The notes: a model not told the origin generated them from the sequence alone. 64,000 nt of DNA from an uncultured Prevotella sp. (GCF_946404925.1 NZ_CAMJFM010000012.1:22541-86540); one strand, 5' to 3'; counted from the first letter of the stretch, positions 21,649-31,890 are shown. Numbers and translations: made by a program.

Positions 21649-22113
21649 ATGAAAAAGAGACTGAATATTTTCTGTGTGTTGATGTTGCTGTTGATGGCAA
21701 CAATGGTAGTGATGACCTTTGTAACTGGGGCCGACGCCTTTCAGGAAGGATGGGAAAAAGGTCGCGAGGCCGATCCAGCCAACACTTGGGCCCATCTGCT
21801 TGAATTCTTTGCAGAAATGTTTGCCATTGTGGCTGCTTTGGTTTCGTTCCTCAGCTTTATCCGCTTTATCCTAAACGTGAATCGCAACAAGGTGTTTGTG
21901 TGGGAGAATGTTAATCTGCTCCGCCTCACAGCTTGCGGACTGATGATTCTTGCGGTGGTAGCTGCTGGCGATGAGCTCTATACTGGCTGTGGCTTAGTTG
22001 AGGTATACGACCACTTTTTCGATGCATTCATCTTTGGCGTGTTTAATCTGATTATTTCCGAGGTATTCGCTATCGGACTTAAGTTGCAGGAAGAACAGGA
22101 TTTAACCATTTAA
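21649..22113 (+). CDS. DUF2975 membrane protein
   Basis: 154 residues with four transmembrane helices and the KLQEEQDLTI end typical of DUF2975. It is 21 nt after its paralog and 7 nt before the Xre regulator, so all three form one operon. DUF2975 proteins are small membrane partners of YozG-like Xre regulators; mechanism not established. Confidence 0.8.
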   Translation: MKKRLNIFCVLMLLLMATMVVMTFVTGADAFQEGWEKGREADPANTWAHLLEFFAEMFAIVAALVSFLSFIRFILNVNRNKVFVWENVNLLRLTACGLMILAVVAAGDELYTGCGLVEVYDHFFDAFIFGVFNLIISEVFAIGLKLQEEQDLTI

Positions 22114-22120
22114 CAGGCCT

Positions 22121-22330
22121 ATGGGACAGATTATTGTAAACTTAGATGTAGAACTTGCCAAGCGCAAAATGTCGCTCAGCGAGTTGGCCGAACGAGTAGG
22201 ATTGACATTAGCAAACCTCTCAATCCTTAAGACTGGCAAGGCTAAGGCCATCCGCTTTACAACCCTCGAGGCCATCTGTCGCGAACTGGGTTGCCAGCCA
22301 GGAGACATACTTGAATATAGAGACGAATAA
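22121..22330 (+). CDS. Xre-family regulator (YozG-like)
   Basis: A 69-residue protein that is nothing but a helix-turn-helix domain: LAKRKMSLSELAERVGLTLANLSILKTGKAKAIRFTTLEAICRELGCQPGDILEY (described). The family always follows DUF2975 genes. The ATCGAT-type palindromes in the operon promoter are likely its sites. Confidence 0.9.
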   Translation: MGQIIVNLDVELAKRKMSLSELAERVGLTLANLSILKTGKAKAIRFTTLEAICRELGCQPGDILEYRDE

Positions 22331-22349
22331 CAATAAAACCTCAATTAAT

Positions 22350-22859
22350 ATGGAAAAGATAAAAATATATAGCAAGGACTGGAGTCGCATCATTCTTCCA
22401 GTATTCGCTTTTATCATAGTGGTAGGTATCGTATTGGGCATCAAGATACATCAGGATGCTGGTCATGAGTTCAATCCGATGTTTATGGCACTTTTGTTGG
22501 CCTTCGTCATCGCCAATTACATCATAGCTTCTGTTATCCGTAAGCCCAAGCTGATTATCACCGACTGTTCTGTAATCATCAATGCCGATGAGCCTTGGGA
22601 GGTCTGTTTCGAAGAGATTGATTCTTTCTATGCTTCTACGTTTAAGAAGCAGGAGATGATCTGCATTCGCTACAAGAAGGACGTAGAGGCTGGCATCAGC
22701 GATCTGGAGATTGAGAACAATCGTATCTTCCGCATCCGCTATCCTGAGAATCTGCATCCAGGAGCGCCATACGATATCTACGTAACAGGCCTTGCCAAGA
22801 AACAAGATGAGATTCTTGATTTGCTGAACGAGAAGTTGAAAGCATCAAAAGAATCGTAA
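22350..22859 (+). CDS. STM3941-like membrane protein
   Basis: 169 residues from the ATG at 22350. A start at 22311 would overlap the Xre gene and lacks a better ribosome site. Two membrane helices (about 12-60) are followed by a PH-like soluble part with the segment EPWEVCFEEIDSFYAS and an end DIYVTGLAKKQDEILDLLNEKL. The layout resembles STM3941-type proteins of unknown function. A paralog follows at 22982. Confidence 0.65.
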   Translation: MEKIKIYSKDWSRIILPVFAFIIVVGIVLGIKIHQDAGHEFNPMFMALLLAFVIANYIIASVIRKPKLIITDCSVIINADEPWEVCFEEIDSFYASTFKKQEMICIRYKKDVEAGISDLEIENNRIFRIRYPENLHPGAPYDIYVTGLAKKQDEILDLLNEKLKASKES

Positions 22860-22939
22860 ATTATTAGTAAAATCGCTTAAAAATAGTAATATGTGTAATT
22901 TTGTGTAATGCATTTCTTGCGTATTTGCAGGAGATTATA

Positions 22940-22947
22940 TACATTTG
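22940..22947 (+). promoter_or_regulatory. -7 promoter box
   Basis: TACATTTG followed by CA, 34 nt before the next gene. Confidence 0.6.
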
Positions 22948-22981
22948 CACAGACAAAAATCAATCGTAAACTAAAAAATGT

Positions 22982-23461
22982 ATGAAAGAAATTAAAATCA
23001 ACTTATCGTATAAAGTATGGATTAGCATCATTCTGGTTGCTGTTTTAGCCATAGCTGGGTTAACTTGGATTCGCTTTGCTATAACCGGCAATCACAGAAT
23101 CCTCGATGGAATAGTATCGGGATGCATGGTGATACCAACCTTTTTAATTGTAGAATATATTTATCGCAGGACACGACTCGTCATCAACGATTACTCATTG
23201 ACGGTCAGGACTCAGGAGGAATGGGTGGTGCAGTTTGAAGGAGTTGATTCGTTCTACGTCGACAAATATAAAGGTAAGCCATATATTGGTATACGATACA
23301 AAGACAACACAGAGGAAGCCATCACCGAAGAAGAGATTGCCAAGAATCGCAAACAGCGCTCGAAGGCTGCCTTGCAAGGCTATCCCTACGAGATATACGT
23401 AAGAGGACTATCAAAAACTCCGCAAGAAATCTGCGACCTGCTAAACTCGCGCCTCAGCTAA
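22982..23461 (+). CDS. STM3941-like membrane protein, paralog
   Basis: 159 residues with the same plan as the preceding gene: two helices, then EEWVVQFEGVDSFYVDKYK and the end YEIYVRGLSKTPQEICDLLNSRLS. The two are clear paralogs by tandem duplication. It has its own promoter. Function unknown. Confidence 0.65.
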   Translation: MKEIKINLSYKVWISIILVAVLAIAGLTWIRFAITGNHRILDGIVSGCMVIPTFLIVEYIYRRTRLVINDYSLTVRTQEEWVVQFEGVDSFYVDKYKGKPYIGIRYKDNTEEAITEEEIAKNRKQRSKAALQGYPYEIYVRGLSKTPQEICDLLNSRLS

Positions 23462-23522
23462 ACATAGGCAATTGTCAGACAAATGTCAGATAGATTTTTA
23501 CGATAAAGTGAGAATCTCTCCA

Positions 23523-23530
23523 TATCTTTG
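23523..23530 (+). promoter_or_regulatory. -7 promoter box of the outer-membrane receptor gene
   Basis: TATCTTTG followed by CA, 28 nt before the start codon. Confidence 0.65.
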
Positions 23531-23558
23531 CACGCAAAAACGTTAAAACATAAATTGT

Positions 23559-25838
23559 ATGAAGAAACTATTATCCACACTGATTGTTTTCAGTTTATCA
23601 GCTATCACAGCCACAGCCCAAACCAAGGCCGACTCACTGCGAGCCGACAGCATCTTTAAATCATTAGAACTTCAGGGCGTGGAAGTGGTAAAACAGAAGT
23701 CGCTCGTTAAGTCGGATATCGACAAGATTACCTACGACATAGAGAACGATCCCGACTCGAAGTCGAACACCGTTATCGAGATGCTCCGTAAGATACCGAT
23801 GGTAACGGTAGATGGCGAGGACAACATCCAAGTAAATGGCTCGAGCTCGTTTAAGGTTTACGTAAACAGCAAGCCCAACCAGATGATGTCTAACAATCCC
23901 AAGGAAGTGCTGAAGAGCATGCCCGCCACCAGCATCAAAAAGATAGAGGTGATAACCAACCCAGGGCCCAAATACGATGCTGAGGGTGTGGGTGGAATCC
24001 TGAACATCATCACTTATAATCAGGGTATTGAGGGCTATACAGCCACCTTTAGCGGCAACGTGAGCAATCGTGGCGCTGGCGGTAGTACCTATGCCACGGT
24101 GAAGAGCGGCAAACTAACCATGAGCGCTAATCTCAACTACTCATACAATGATAGTCCACGCAGCTATTCAGGGGGTAGCCGTAAAACCACAGGAAACATC
24201 AGCGAGACATCATCAGATATAGATAATGAGGGCTCATCGAAGAGCTGCAGCCATTCTCACTACGGAACGCTCGAGGCCAGCTATGAGATTGATACATTGA
24301 GACTCCTCACGGCCTCGTTCGACGTTTGGGGCGGAAGCGGCAAAAGTAATAGCGAAAGAGAGATGATTGCCACATCGCCACTTACCGGCAAGCAGTTGTA
24401 TCGCTATAACACCGTTGGCAGTTCAAAAGACAGTTATACTGAAGTATTCGGTAGCATCGACTATCAACGCAGTTTCTCTGTGCCCGACCGCCTGCTGACA
24501 CTATCGTACAGAATAGCTACCGAGCCCGATGGGGCCGATTCGTACACCAACTACCAAGACATGCAGGCTGCAGAAGGTTGGGAAGACGTGTTGCAACGAC
24601 TGAAGAATCAGCATTACGATAACAGCGAGAACACTACGGAGCACACCTTCCAGGTGGACTATACAACCCCCTTCAGCAAGATACACACGCTTGAAACGGG
24701 TATGAAGTATATTCTGCGTAACAATACATCAGAGGACGACCGCTATGAACAATTGGCATTAAACTCTGGCGATTACACTTACGATACAGAGCACTCATCG
24801 CACTACAAGCATCGCAACGACATCTTTGCCGCCTATATGGGTTATGGACTGAAACTCAAGAAGTTCACAGGTCGCCTAGGTATGCGCTACGAGCACACTT
24901 TGCAGGACGTGGAGTACAAACTGGGGCGTGGCGATGACTTTACGAAGCATTTCAACGACTTTGTGCCTTCTGCCAGCATCGGATACAAATTGGCACAGAC
25001 ATCAAATCTGCGTCTGGGTTACGATATGCGCATCTATCGCCCTGCCATCTGGTTCCTCAATCCATATATCGATGATACAACTCCAACGAACATCCGTCAG
25101 GGTAACTCGCATCTCGACAACGAGAAGAGCAATACATTCAGTCTGAGATACAGTAACTTTACGCCTAAGTTCAACATCAACCTTGGCCTGCTTTATACTT
25201 TTACAGAAAACAGCATCGAGAGTGTAACCAAACTGATACCCGACACCCAGATACCAGGACTGAAGAATCCTACGGGTAAGGAGGTGCTTTACTCTACCTA
25301 CGAGAATATCGGCCACGTTCAAAGCACATACTTTACTGCTTATGTAAACTGGAATGCCACTAAGAACACCCGAATCTATATGAACAGCCGCCTGAGTTAT
25401 TCGGATATGAACGATGGTGGAACGCTGAAGAATCACGGATGGGACTTATTCTTATATGGTGGTGCACAGCAGACGTTGCCAAAAGATTGGCGTCTGTCAT
25501 TCAATATCTATGCCTACACGCCTCGCGTAACCCTGCAAGGCAAGAGCAACGGCTATAGCAACTACTCGCTGAGCATACAGAAGTCGTGGTTTAAGAAACG
25601 CCTGAACCTCACGCTCTCTGCATCTAACTTCCTGAAGAAGTATAAGTCTTTAGACTCAAGCATGGAGGACGTCTATTTCCGTTCAGACAACTGGTCGAAA
25701 ATCAATGTTCAGCGTTTCTCACTTAGCATCAGCTATCGCATAGGCGAGCTGAAAGCCAGCGTAAAGAAAGCCGAGCGCACCATCAGCAACGACGATGTAA
25801 AAGGCGGCGGAGGAAATAATAGCGGCAGCAACGAGTAA
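23559..25838 (+). CDS. TonB-dependent receptor-like outer-membrane protein
   Basis: 759 residues. After the signal MKKLLSTLIVFSLSAITATAQ comes a plug domain (EMLRKIPMVTVDGEDNIQVNGSSSFKVYVN, ATSIKKIEVITNPGPKYDAEGVGGILNIIT) and a large C-terminal barrel of the OMP_b-brl_3 type. It lacks the N-terminal carboxypeptidase-regulatory repeat of SusC proteins. The end (KGGGGNNSGSNE) is a disordered tail after the last strand, which is unusual. It is followed after 12 nt by an M23-like/S41 fusion gene and probably forms an operon with it. Ligand unknown. Confidence 0.85.
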   Translation: MKKLLSTLIVFSLSAITATAQTKADSLRADSIFKSLELQGVEVVKQKSLVKSDIDKITYDIENDPDSKSNTVIEMLRKIPMVTVDGEDNIQVNGSSSFKVYVNSKPNQMMSNNPKEVLKSMPATSIKKIEVITNPGPKYDAEGVGGILNIITYNQGIEGYTATFSGNVSNRGAGGSTYATVKSGKLTMSANLNYSYNDSPRSYSGGSRKTTGNISETSSDIDNEGSSKSCSHSHYGTLEASYEIDTLRLLTASFDVWGGSGKSNSEREMIATSPLTGKQLYRYNTVGSSKDSYTEVFGSIDYQRSFSVPDRLLTLSYRIATEPDGADSYTNYQDMQAAEGWEDVLQRLKNQHYDNSENTTEHTFQVDYTTPFSKIHTLETGMKYILRNNTSEDDRYEQLALNSGDYTYDTEHSSHYKHRNDIFAAYMGYGLKLKKFTGRLGMRYEHTLQDVEYKLGRGDDFTKHFNDFVPSASIGYKLAQTSNLRLGYDMRIYRPAIWFLNPYIDDTTPTNIRQGNSHLDNEKSNTFSLRYSNFTPKFNINLGLLYTFTENSIESVTKLIPDTQIPGLKNPTGKEVLYSTYENIGHVQSTYFTAYVNWNATKNTRIYMNSRLSYSDMNDGGTLKNHGWDLFLYGGAQQTLPKDWRLSFNIYAYTPRVTLQGKSNGYSNYSLSIQKSWFKKRLNLTLSASNFLKKYKSLDSSMEDVYFRSDNWSKINVQRFSLSISYRIGELKASVKKAERTISNDDVKGGGGNNSGSNE

Positions 25839-25850
25839 AATTAAAGAGAT

Positions 25851-27833
25851 ATGATGAAGAAACTAATTTCAACCCTATTGCTTGCCCTAGCCGTTATAGC
25901 GGGGCAAGCACAAGTTAGTGAATCTGTAAAATGGCAGTGGCCCGTCAAGGATGCCAAGGTTGGCGAAGGCATAGTGTATCGCCCTCAAGAGAGAATCGAG
26001 AAAGAACTCAACACAGACAATCTGTTTATTGCTGCCCCTGAAGGTGCAGAAGTTGTGTCGCCCGCAGATGGTACCATCGCCCACGTTTCGATAGATGCAT
26101 TGACATCACTCACACAGATGATAACCTTCGGCAACGATGGCGGAACATTCGACAAATCGAGGGCACTTGTAGAGAAAAGGGAAAAGACGCCTATTCCTAT
26201 GAAGTACATTAATGGCGGTGTGACACTCCGTCTGGCAGACGGGCGGAAAATACATATCGACGGATTGCGTGGCGACCTGCCTTTTAAAACAGGACAACGC
26301 ATCAGCAAGGGACAAACGCTCGGCACCGTTGCCTACGCCTATCGAAAGGTTGGTCAGCCCCACATCAGCATCAGCGTTTCTACAAAAGAAGGGAAGAACG
26401 ACGACCCTATGAAACCCTTCGGACTGAAGTCTACTTTTAAGAAGCCCACTCCCGTTACAATCCCTCAGACGTTAACAGTAAAACAAGCTAACGAGGACTT
26501 CGACTTCCTGATTTCAGCCATGAAGGAGTGCTATCCCTCGTTCAACGATATCATCACACCCGAGCAATGTGAGCAGTTCGTCAGTCAATCGAAAGAGAAG
26601 CTAAAGGCACCCATCAGTTACAAGAAGTTCTACCAGATTGTACGCTCGGCTTTTTCAACCCAATTCCTCCACGACTCCCATGCCTGGATCAATACCGAAA
26701 ATCCCTTAACATCAGGTAATTACTATGTGCCCCATGTGATGATAGGAGCTGTTGATGGTAAGATTTTTGTAAGACATGCACAATTAGGATACGAGAAATA
26801 TCTGGGCAAAGAAGTTGTTTCGGTAGATGGCATTTCGGCCAAAGAGCTGATAGAGCGAACCCGACAGAACATAGTGTACTACGATGGAAAAATCGAGTCG
26901 CACATTGCCGAAAGTTTGCTGACTGGTTGGAACGTATTCTTCCTGAATAATTTGGTTGCTCGAACTGTAGTGATGAAATTTGCTGACGGAACCACACTGA
27001 GAGACCAGTGGGTACCCCGTAGCCAAGCAAAGAGTATAAGACCATCATCTCAAAAAACGTCATACATTCAACGCAAGATTGCCAATAGCGAGTCGCAATT
27101 CTCATTCCGCCTCATAAACGACAGTATCGCATTGCTTACACTCAGCGACTTCCAGCTCGACCAAGTACAGATGGAGACGATTGCAGATAGCCTTAAACAC
27201 CACCTCTCTATACCCAATCTGATAATAGATGTGCGTTTGAATCCGGGCGGAAATATTACGGTCTGCAATCAGCTGTTGTCATGGTTCATCGACCGCCCAA
27301 CAACTGCTACTACCCATTACGACAAGGTGAACAGCAACACGACCTATCAGAGTTTCGTGCATTGTATGAACTATAGTCCTGACGACAAGCCCTTCGAGGA
27401 TTATGTGGCGCGAGAGGGACAAGAGGGATTCTACAATCCTTCGAGCATCGATGCCATCGTCTATCCCGATTCAGCTTTGCACTACGGAGGTCGCCTCTAT
27501 GTGCTCATCGATGAGACCTCGCAGAGTGCTGCCACCGACTTCCCAGCCCAGTTGGTACGTTGCGGACGCGCCACGACCATCGGACGAGAAACGGGCACAG
27601 GCTATCACTATATGACTGCGGTGAAGTTTGCCAACCTCACACTGCCCAACTCGCGCATCACATTTACACTCCCATTGGTTAAGACCGTTCTCGACGACTC
27701 TGTATCCGAGCGTTTCCCCGCCCAGCGCGGCCTCCTGCCCGATGTAGAGGTACCGCTCACCTACGAGGAGTTCTACACCTCCGAGCGCGACATCGTTCTT
27801 GATAAAGCCATTGAGATGATCTCAAGCAAATAG
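25851..27833 (+). CDS. S41 peptidase with a degenerate M23-like N-terminal domain
   Basis: 660 residues. Signal MMKKLISTLLLALAVIAGQA. Residues about 55-180 resemble a LytM/M23 domain (VSPADGTIAHV, GQRISKGQTLGTVAYAYRKVGQPHISISV) but the zinc-binding HxH reads HIS and the first ligand motif is absent, so it is probably not catalytic. Residues about 205-655 form an S41 processing peptidase: NLIIDVRLNPGGN and LIDETSQSAATDF with the nucleophile Ser, then GRETGTGYHY. This combination suggests wall recognition joined to a serine protease. Co-transcribed with the receptor gene upstream. Confidence 0.8.
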   Translation: MMKKLISTLLLALAVIAGQAQVSESVKWQWPVKDAKVGEGIVYRPQERIEKELNTDNLFIAAPEGAEVVSPADGTIAHVSIDALTSLTQMITFGNDGGTFDKSRALVEKREKTPIPMKYINGGVTLRLADGRKIHIDGLRGDLPFKTGQRISKGQTLGTVAYAYRKVGQPHISISVSTKEGKNDDPMKPFGLKSTFKKPTPVTIPQTLTVKQANEDFDFLISAMKECYPSFNDIITPEQCEQFVSQSKEKLKAPISYKKFYQIVRSAFSTQFLHDSHAWINTENPLTSGNYYVPHVMIGAVDGKIFVRHAQLGYEKYLGKEVVSVDGISAKELIERTRQNIVYYDGKIESHIAESLLTGWNVFFLNNLVARTVVMKFADGTTLRDQWVPRSQAKSIRPSSQKTSYIQRKIANSESQFSFRLINDSIALLTLSDFQLDQVQMETIADSLKHHLSIPNLIIDVRLNPGGNITVCNQLLSWFIDRPTTATTHYDKVNSNTTYQSFVHCMNYSPDDKPFEDYVAREGQEGFYNPSSIDAIVYPDSALHYGGRLYVLIDETSQSAATDFPAQLVRCGRATTIGRETGTGYHYMTAVKFANLTLPNSRITFTLPLVKTVLDDSVSERFPAQRGLLPDVEVPLTYEEFYTSERDIVLDKAIEMISSK

Positions 27834-27911
27834 TCACCCGCTGTTGTGGTATCGCGTCGGATATCGCACAACATAGCCCTCATTACTACGCTATAGGAAT
27901 CATTATTCACT

Positions 27912-27942
27912 AAGAAAGGAGGCTCTTTCGAGTCTCCTTCTT
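27912..27942. terminator. Terminator between convergent genes
   Basis: AAGGAGGCTC and GAGTCTCCTT pair around TTTC, with A and T tracts on each side. The same hairpin sequence recurs at 36013. Confidence 0.75.
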
Positions 27943-27944
27943 AG

Positions 27945-29801
27945 TTACTTCAATGTTTTGTTGATTTCTTCTCTGAACTTATCAACACCTGGGAAGCCGA
28001 TGTTCTTGAAGGTCTGAGTGCCTGCGGGATCGTAGATGGCGTAGGTGGGGATACCATCCGACTCAAAATGGTTGAGCACGTAATCATACTGCTCTCTGGT
28101 CAGGTAGTAGTGGTCGCCATCAATATCTTTAATCATCTCCTGCCATGTGGCCAGGGGTGATGTGGGCGATGTGATGTAGACAAACTTGACGTTGCTGTCC
28201 TTCAGTTCCTGCTTGAGCGGTGCCAGCTGTTTGTGTCCCATACGGCATGGTCCGCACCATGTGGCCCAGATGTCGATGAGAACGGTTTTACCCTTATACT
28301 TGTCGAGTATGGTCTGCAGAATCTGCTCGGGGGCCACCTCGTCGTACTTCTTATAGAACACGCTCTCTTGTCTGGACAGTTGATCGACAATTTGCTTCTG
28401 CTTGGCCTGATAGTCGCGGATAATCGTCTTGCACGCTTCGTTGTTTACCTCGCTGAGCGTTTTGTCGATATCTTGATTGCTGCGTATGCAGGCGTAAGTA
28501 AGATAAAGATCGTGGTTGAGCGGAGCCTTCTTTACGGCCGTAGAGTCGAACTGGCTGATGGGCACATACCAGAACTGCTCGCTACAGGGTGCGGCGGGCT
28601 TATTAAGATACTTAAAGGTATAGCCATTGAGTGCCTTACGGCGACCGAAACGCTCGAAATTTCTCTTAAAAATGCTGTCGATGTCTTCGTTGCTATGATA
28701 CTCAACCTTTCCAAGTGTAATCTGAAGGTTTGAGAAATTGTCGGCAAAGCTGAAGAGCCAACCTATATGATCGTATTCGGCCTCCATGCATAGCAAGTCC
28801 TTGAGGGCTGTGGTGTAGGCAGATGCTTTGATGCCATCTATCTTCTGCTGGAAAAGATTGTTGGCAAACGATAGCTGATCGTCGAGAGTTACACACTTGT
28901 TGGCTGCCTCGTATTGCTGCTCTTTATCATTTTTGCCTAATCTACTTTCGAAATCCTTTCTAAGGTTCATATTCGTCTTAGCCATATATCCCTTAAAGGC
29001 GATGACTGAATTCTGCTCGTTGGTAACCTTCATCAGGATGGATGTTTCCTGACCTGGGGCGATGATGACGGGACATGTAGCCAGTCCATTGATGGTCAAA
29101 TTCACTTTGCGAGCCAATTGTATGGGAACTTCAGCGGTAAGCGTTCCGTCATCGGCAAAGGCGTAACCCTTTTCAAAGCGTTCTGTAGAACCTAATGGTG
29201 TGAAACCATATACCCAAAGTTTTAGTTTCATGGCTGGCTTATAGCCCAATAGTTTTATCTTGATGGTTGCATTGCCATTGGCGAGTCTGGCCACGGGCAG
29301 GGTTTCGTCGTTGGCATACTTCACGTTTTTCCAATCAGCAGGTATCTCCTGTTTTCTCTGGTTCTTCTCGTCGCAGATGTTCCAGAACTGGAAAGCTCCT
29401 TCCTCATAACCCTCTAAGAAATCAAACTCCTTTGTGTCGAGTGGAACGGGCTTGAAGTGCAGTGCCAAATCGGCTTCGCCGCTATCGGGCATCCAGAAGA
29501 GCGAGTCGAGCTCTAAATCTGATTCCTGATTGCAGGTCTTGGCGCCACTTGTAACGATGTACTCCTTGCCATCAGGCGTGAGCAAGAATGACTCTTTGGA
29601 AAATTTAATCCAGTTGTGTGGCCTGAATTTAGCACGGAAGTGCAGCACCGTCTCCGTTTGTTTCAGCTCTACCTTTGTTACCTTAAACTCGGCATTACTC
29701 TGGCCCATAAAGGCCGTTGGGTTCTCCCAAACAATCTCTTTTTGTGCCATAGCGGTCATTGCTACCACCGCCAGCAACATAGTTAAAAGTTTCTTCATCA
29801 T
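27945..29801 (-). CDS. Thioredoxin-domain envelope protein (TlpA-like)
   Basis: 618 residues from the ATG at 29801; the longer frame starting at a TTG inside the promoter is rejected. A signal peptide (MMKKLLTMLLAVVAMTAMA) is followed by a long N-terminal region of unknown fold and a C-terminal TlpA/thioredoxin domain with IWATWCGPCRMGH near residue 490. The CGPC site suggests thiol-disulfide exchange in the periplasm. The -7 box TACCTTTG lies at 29829-29836. Confidence 0.8.
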   Translation of the reverse strand: MMKKLLTMLLAVVAMTAMAQKEIVWENPTAFMGQSNAEFKVTKVELKQTETVLHFRAKFRPHNWIKFSKESFLLTPDGKEYIVTSGAKTCNQESDLELDSLFWMPDSGEADLALHFKPVPLDTKEFDFLEGYEEGAFQFWNICDEKNQRKQEIPADWKNVKYANDETLPVARLANGNATIKIKLLGYKPAMKLKLWVYGFTPLGSTERFEKGYAFADDGTLTAEVPIQLARKVNLTINGLATCPVIIAPGQETSILMKVTNEQNSVIAFKGYMAKTNMNLRKDFESRLGKNDKEQQYEAANKCVTLDDQLSFANNLFQQKIDGIKASAYTTALKDLLCMEAEYDHIGWLFSFADNFSNLQITLGKVEYHSNEDIDSIFKRNFERFGRRKALNGYTFKYLNKPAAPCSEQFWYVPISQFDSTAVKKAPLNHDLYLTYACIRSNQDIDKTLSEVNNEACKTIIRDYQAKQKQIVDQLSRQESVFYKKYDEVAPEQILQTILDKYKGKTVLIDIWATWCGPCRMGHKQLAPLKQELKDSNVKFVYITSPTSPLATWQEMIKDIDGDHYYLTREQYDYVLNHFESDGIPTYAIYDPAGTQTFKNIGFPGVDKFREEINKTLK

Positions 29802-29828
29802 TTTAATAGTTTTGCGATTTATTCGCTG

Positions 29829-29836
29829 CAAAGGTA
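29829..29836 (-). promoter_or_regulatory. -7 promoter box, TlpA-like gene
   Basis: TACCTTTG followed by CA on the minus strand, 27 nt before the chosen start. It rules out the TTG start at 29831. Confidence 0.7.
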
Positions 29837-29916
29837 ATGTTTTTATTTCTAAGTATCTAAAAAACTGCCTGACATTTATCTGACATTAACTTTTTGGTTA
29901 TTGCAGGCTGTGAAAA

Positions 29917-31860
29917 TTATTTCAACGAAATGTTGAGGATTCTGATGGCATCATCGCCATCGCCAGTCCTGAAGTCGAATGATTCAGGTGCGCTTTTGAA
30001 CGATTCGAAGCTGAGCGTGAAGTCGCAGTAGTTGATGTCGAGTCCGAATTGTTTTGTAACGGTAAATGCTTTCTCTATAGGAATAACATCCTCACCAAGC
30101 TTGATACCATCGGCAGCGGTAACCTTATATTTCTTACCATTAGCGGTGAGATAAGAATCTCGGGCAATGGTGAATCCATGGCCTTTAAGAGTATAAATAC
30201 GGAAATGAACTTTGGTACCGCCAGAGTTGGCATCAACTTTGGTGACGGCCAGATTAAGGTTGGGCGTATTGTCCTGTTGAGGGCCATTAATGACATCGGC
30301 CAACGCCAAGAAACCGCCTGGCACATAACCAGATAGCTCCCATAGAATACGTCCATCGGGGGCTAACAGTACAAAGAACGGATAGGCATTATAGTCATAA
30401 TAATGATTCCTAAATTCGCCCTTAAACATCTTTCCATCGCTCCAGTTACTCCATGCCATCTGCTGGCTTCGCTTGTTACGTTGCCATACTGATACAGAAT
30501 CTAAGTTAATGCCAACGATTTCCAGTTTTCCTTTCACCCGTTTATAAACTTCATCTAATTCTGACTCAGACTTTATGCATGCACCACAGTTGACACCCCA
30601 AAAGTCGAGCAGCACATAGCGCCCATCGGCAAAGGCATCATACAGGCGGTGCCTGTTACCTTGCAAATCGAAGAATTCACCATCAACAGCTTTCTCTCCA
30701 ATTTGCAGAATGTGTGTGGTATCCGTCTCGGACTTATTTGCCTGCAGCGTATTGGCAGCACTCTTGGTGCTTCGAGCGGTCAAATCGTACGAGTACATAT
30801 ATGAATCGGATCCATCCTGAATATACCCAGAATCAAGGAAAAGCGTTTTACCATCCTTTGATAGCATGATTTCCTGTCCTAAATGGTCAAGATGGATAAT
30901 TTGCTGCTTAACGCCATCCCAGTCGTAAACCTCTACTACATTACCATAAGGGAACGGGGCTTTCATATCCAGTTGCTCCATTTTCTCGCCCTTACTGTTC
31001 AGAGTCTTTTGAAGCACATAGATCCTGTTATTATCAGCACAGCAATGTATACGCTCAATAGGCAATTTTGGTTTTCCAGAAATTTGAATGGTATCATCGT
31101 ATAGTTGGCTCAAGATGTTTGTTTTGGTACTGTCAACAGTAAAGATGAAGGCAAACTTCCCTTTATTTTCGATCCAATACAAAAATCTACCCTTGCCATT
31201 GCCAATCAACCCGCTATAATCGGTATATACCATCAACTTCTCACCATTCAAAGCTTCAGGCGTACTATCGTTAGGCCAATAGTCAAGAGGAGTAAAGGTC
31301 TGGTTCTTGTAGTTAACTATTGAGAAGATGTGGTGCTGATCGCTTTCAGGCGTACCTACCACAAGCAGGGTGGAGTCGGTCAACACTTCGAACCTGTTTC
31401 CACCCATATAGAAAGAAGTCATTTTGCTAAGGTCGTATTTCTCCCAGTTATTAGGATCCTTCATAGCTGCAATATCGTCTGTGTTCTTTATCTTAGTCAG
31501 CGAAATCAACGACAGGCTTATCATATTCTCTTCAAAAGGATGATCCAGAATATATAAGGCGCCATCCTGATCTTGCGACAATGACATTTCTCCAAACTCA
31601 TTCTGTCCATGTCCTTTCGTAAACACCTTTTCTGCTTTCTGCCATTCTGTTTTGGTCAGTTTTCCTGCACAGAAGCTCCAATCATTATCTATGGCATAGA
31701 TGTTGTCGGCAAACATGTATTTGGGCCATATGCCCTTGTTCACATCTCTTTTCACAAGCTGCCCTTCGAGGAACACTTCAAATTCGGCACTACTCTTGTC
31801 GGTGCAAGAGAATAATGGTAACATACCAATGAGGAATACAATTAATTTTTTAGCTTTCAT
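29917..31860 (-). CDS. BF3164-like lipoprotein with thioredoxin domain
   Basis: 647 residues. Lipobox LFSC (Cys19) after a short signal. Residues about 25-370 form a beta-propeller-like region of the BF3164 type (ADNIYAIDNDWSF, SLSQDQDGALYILDHP). Then comes a thioredoxin-like domain with DFWGVNCGACIKSESEL near residue 425, and a C-terminal beta-rich segment. The CGAC site is a plausible redox centre. The fusion suggests a surface or periplasmic redox protein coupled to a binding propeller. Divergent from the TPR regulator at 32116. Confidence 0.75.
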   Translation of the reverse strand: MKAKKLIVFLIGMLPLFSCTDKSSAEFEVFLEGQLVKRDVNKGIWPKYMFADNIYAIDNDWSFCAGKLTKTEWQKAEKVFTKGHGQNEFGEMSLSQDQDGALYILDHPFEENMISLSLISLTKIKNTDDIAAMKDPNNWEKYDLSKMTSFYMGGNRFEVLTDSTLLVVGTPESDQHHIFSIVNYKNQTFTPLDYWPNDSTPEALNGEKLMVYTDYSGLIGNGKGRFLYWIENKGKFAFIFTVDSTKTNILSQLYDDTIQISGKPKLPIERIHCCADNNRIYVLQKTLNSKGEKMEQLDMKAPFPYGNVVEVYDWDGVKQQIIHLDHLGQEIMLSKDGKTLFLDSGYIQDGSDSYMYSYDLTARSTKSAANTLQANKSETDTTHILQIGEKAVDGEFFDLQGNRHRLYDAFADGRYVLLDFWGVNCGACIKSESELDEVYKRVKGKLEIVGINLDSVSVWQRNKRSQQMAWSNWSDGKMFKGEFRNHYYDYNAYPFFVLLAPDGRILWELSGYVPGGFLALADVINGPQQDNTPNLNLAVTKVDANSGGTKVHFRIYTLKGHGFTIARDSYLTANGKKYKVTAADGIKLGEDVIPIEKAFTVTKQFGLDINYCDFTLSFESFKSAPESFDFRTGDGDDAIRILNISLK

Positions 31861-31890
31861 AATTCAACAATTTTTTGATTAATTCGATGG

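Noticed and set aside
29802..29831. Upstream TTG start for the TlpA-like gene
   Set aside because: The TTG is part of the -7 promoter box.
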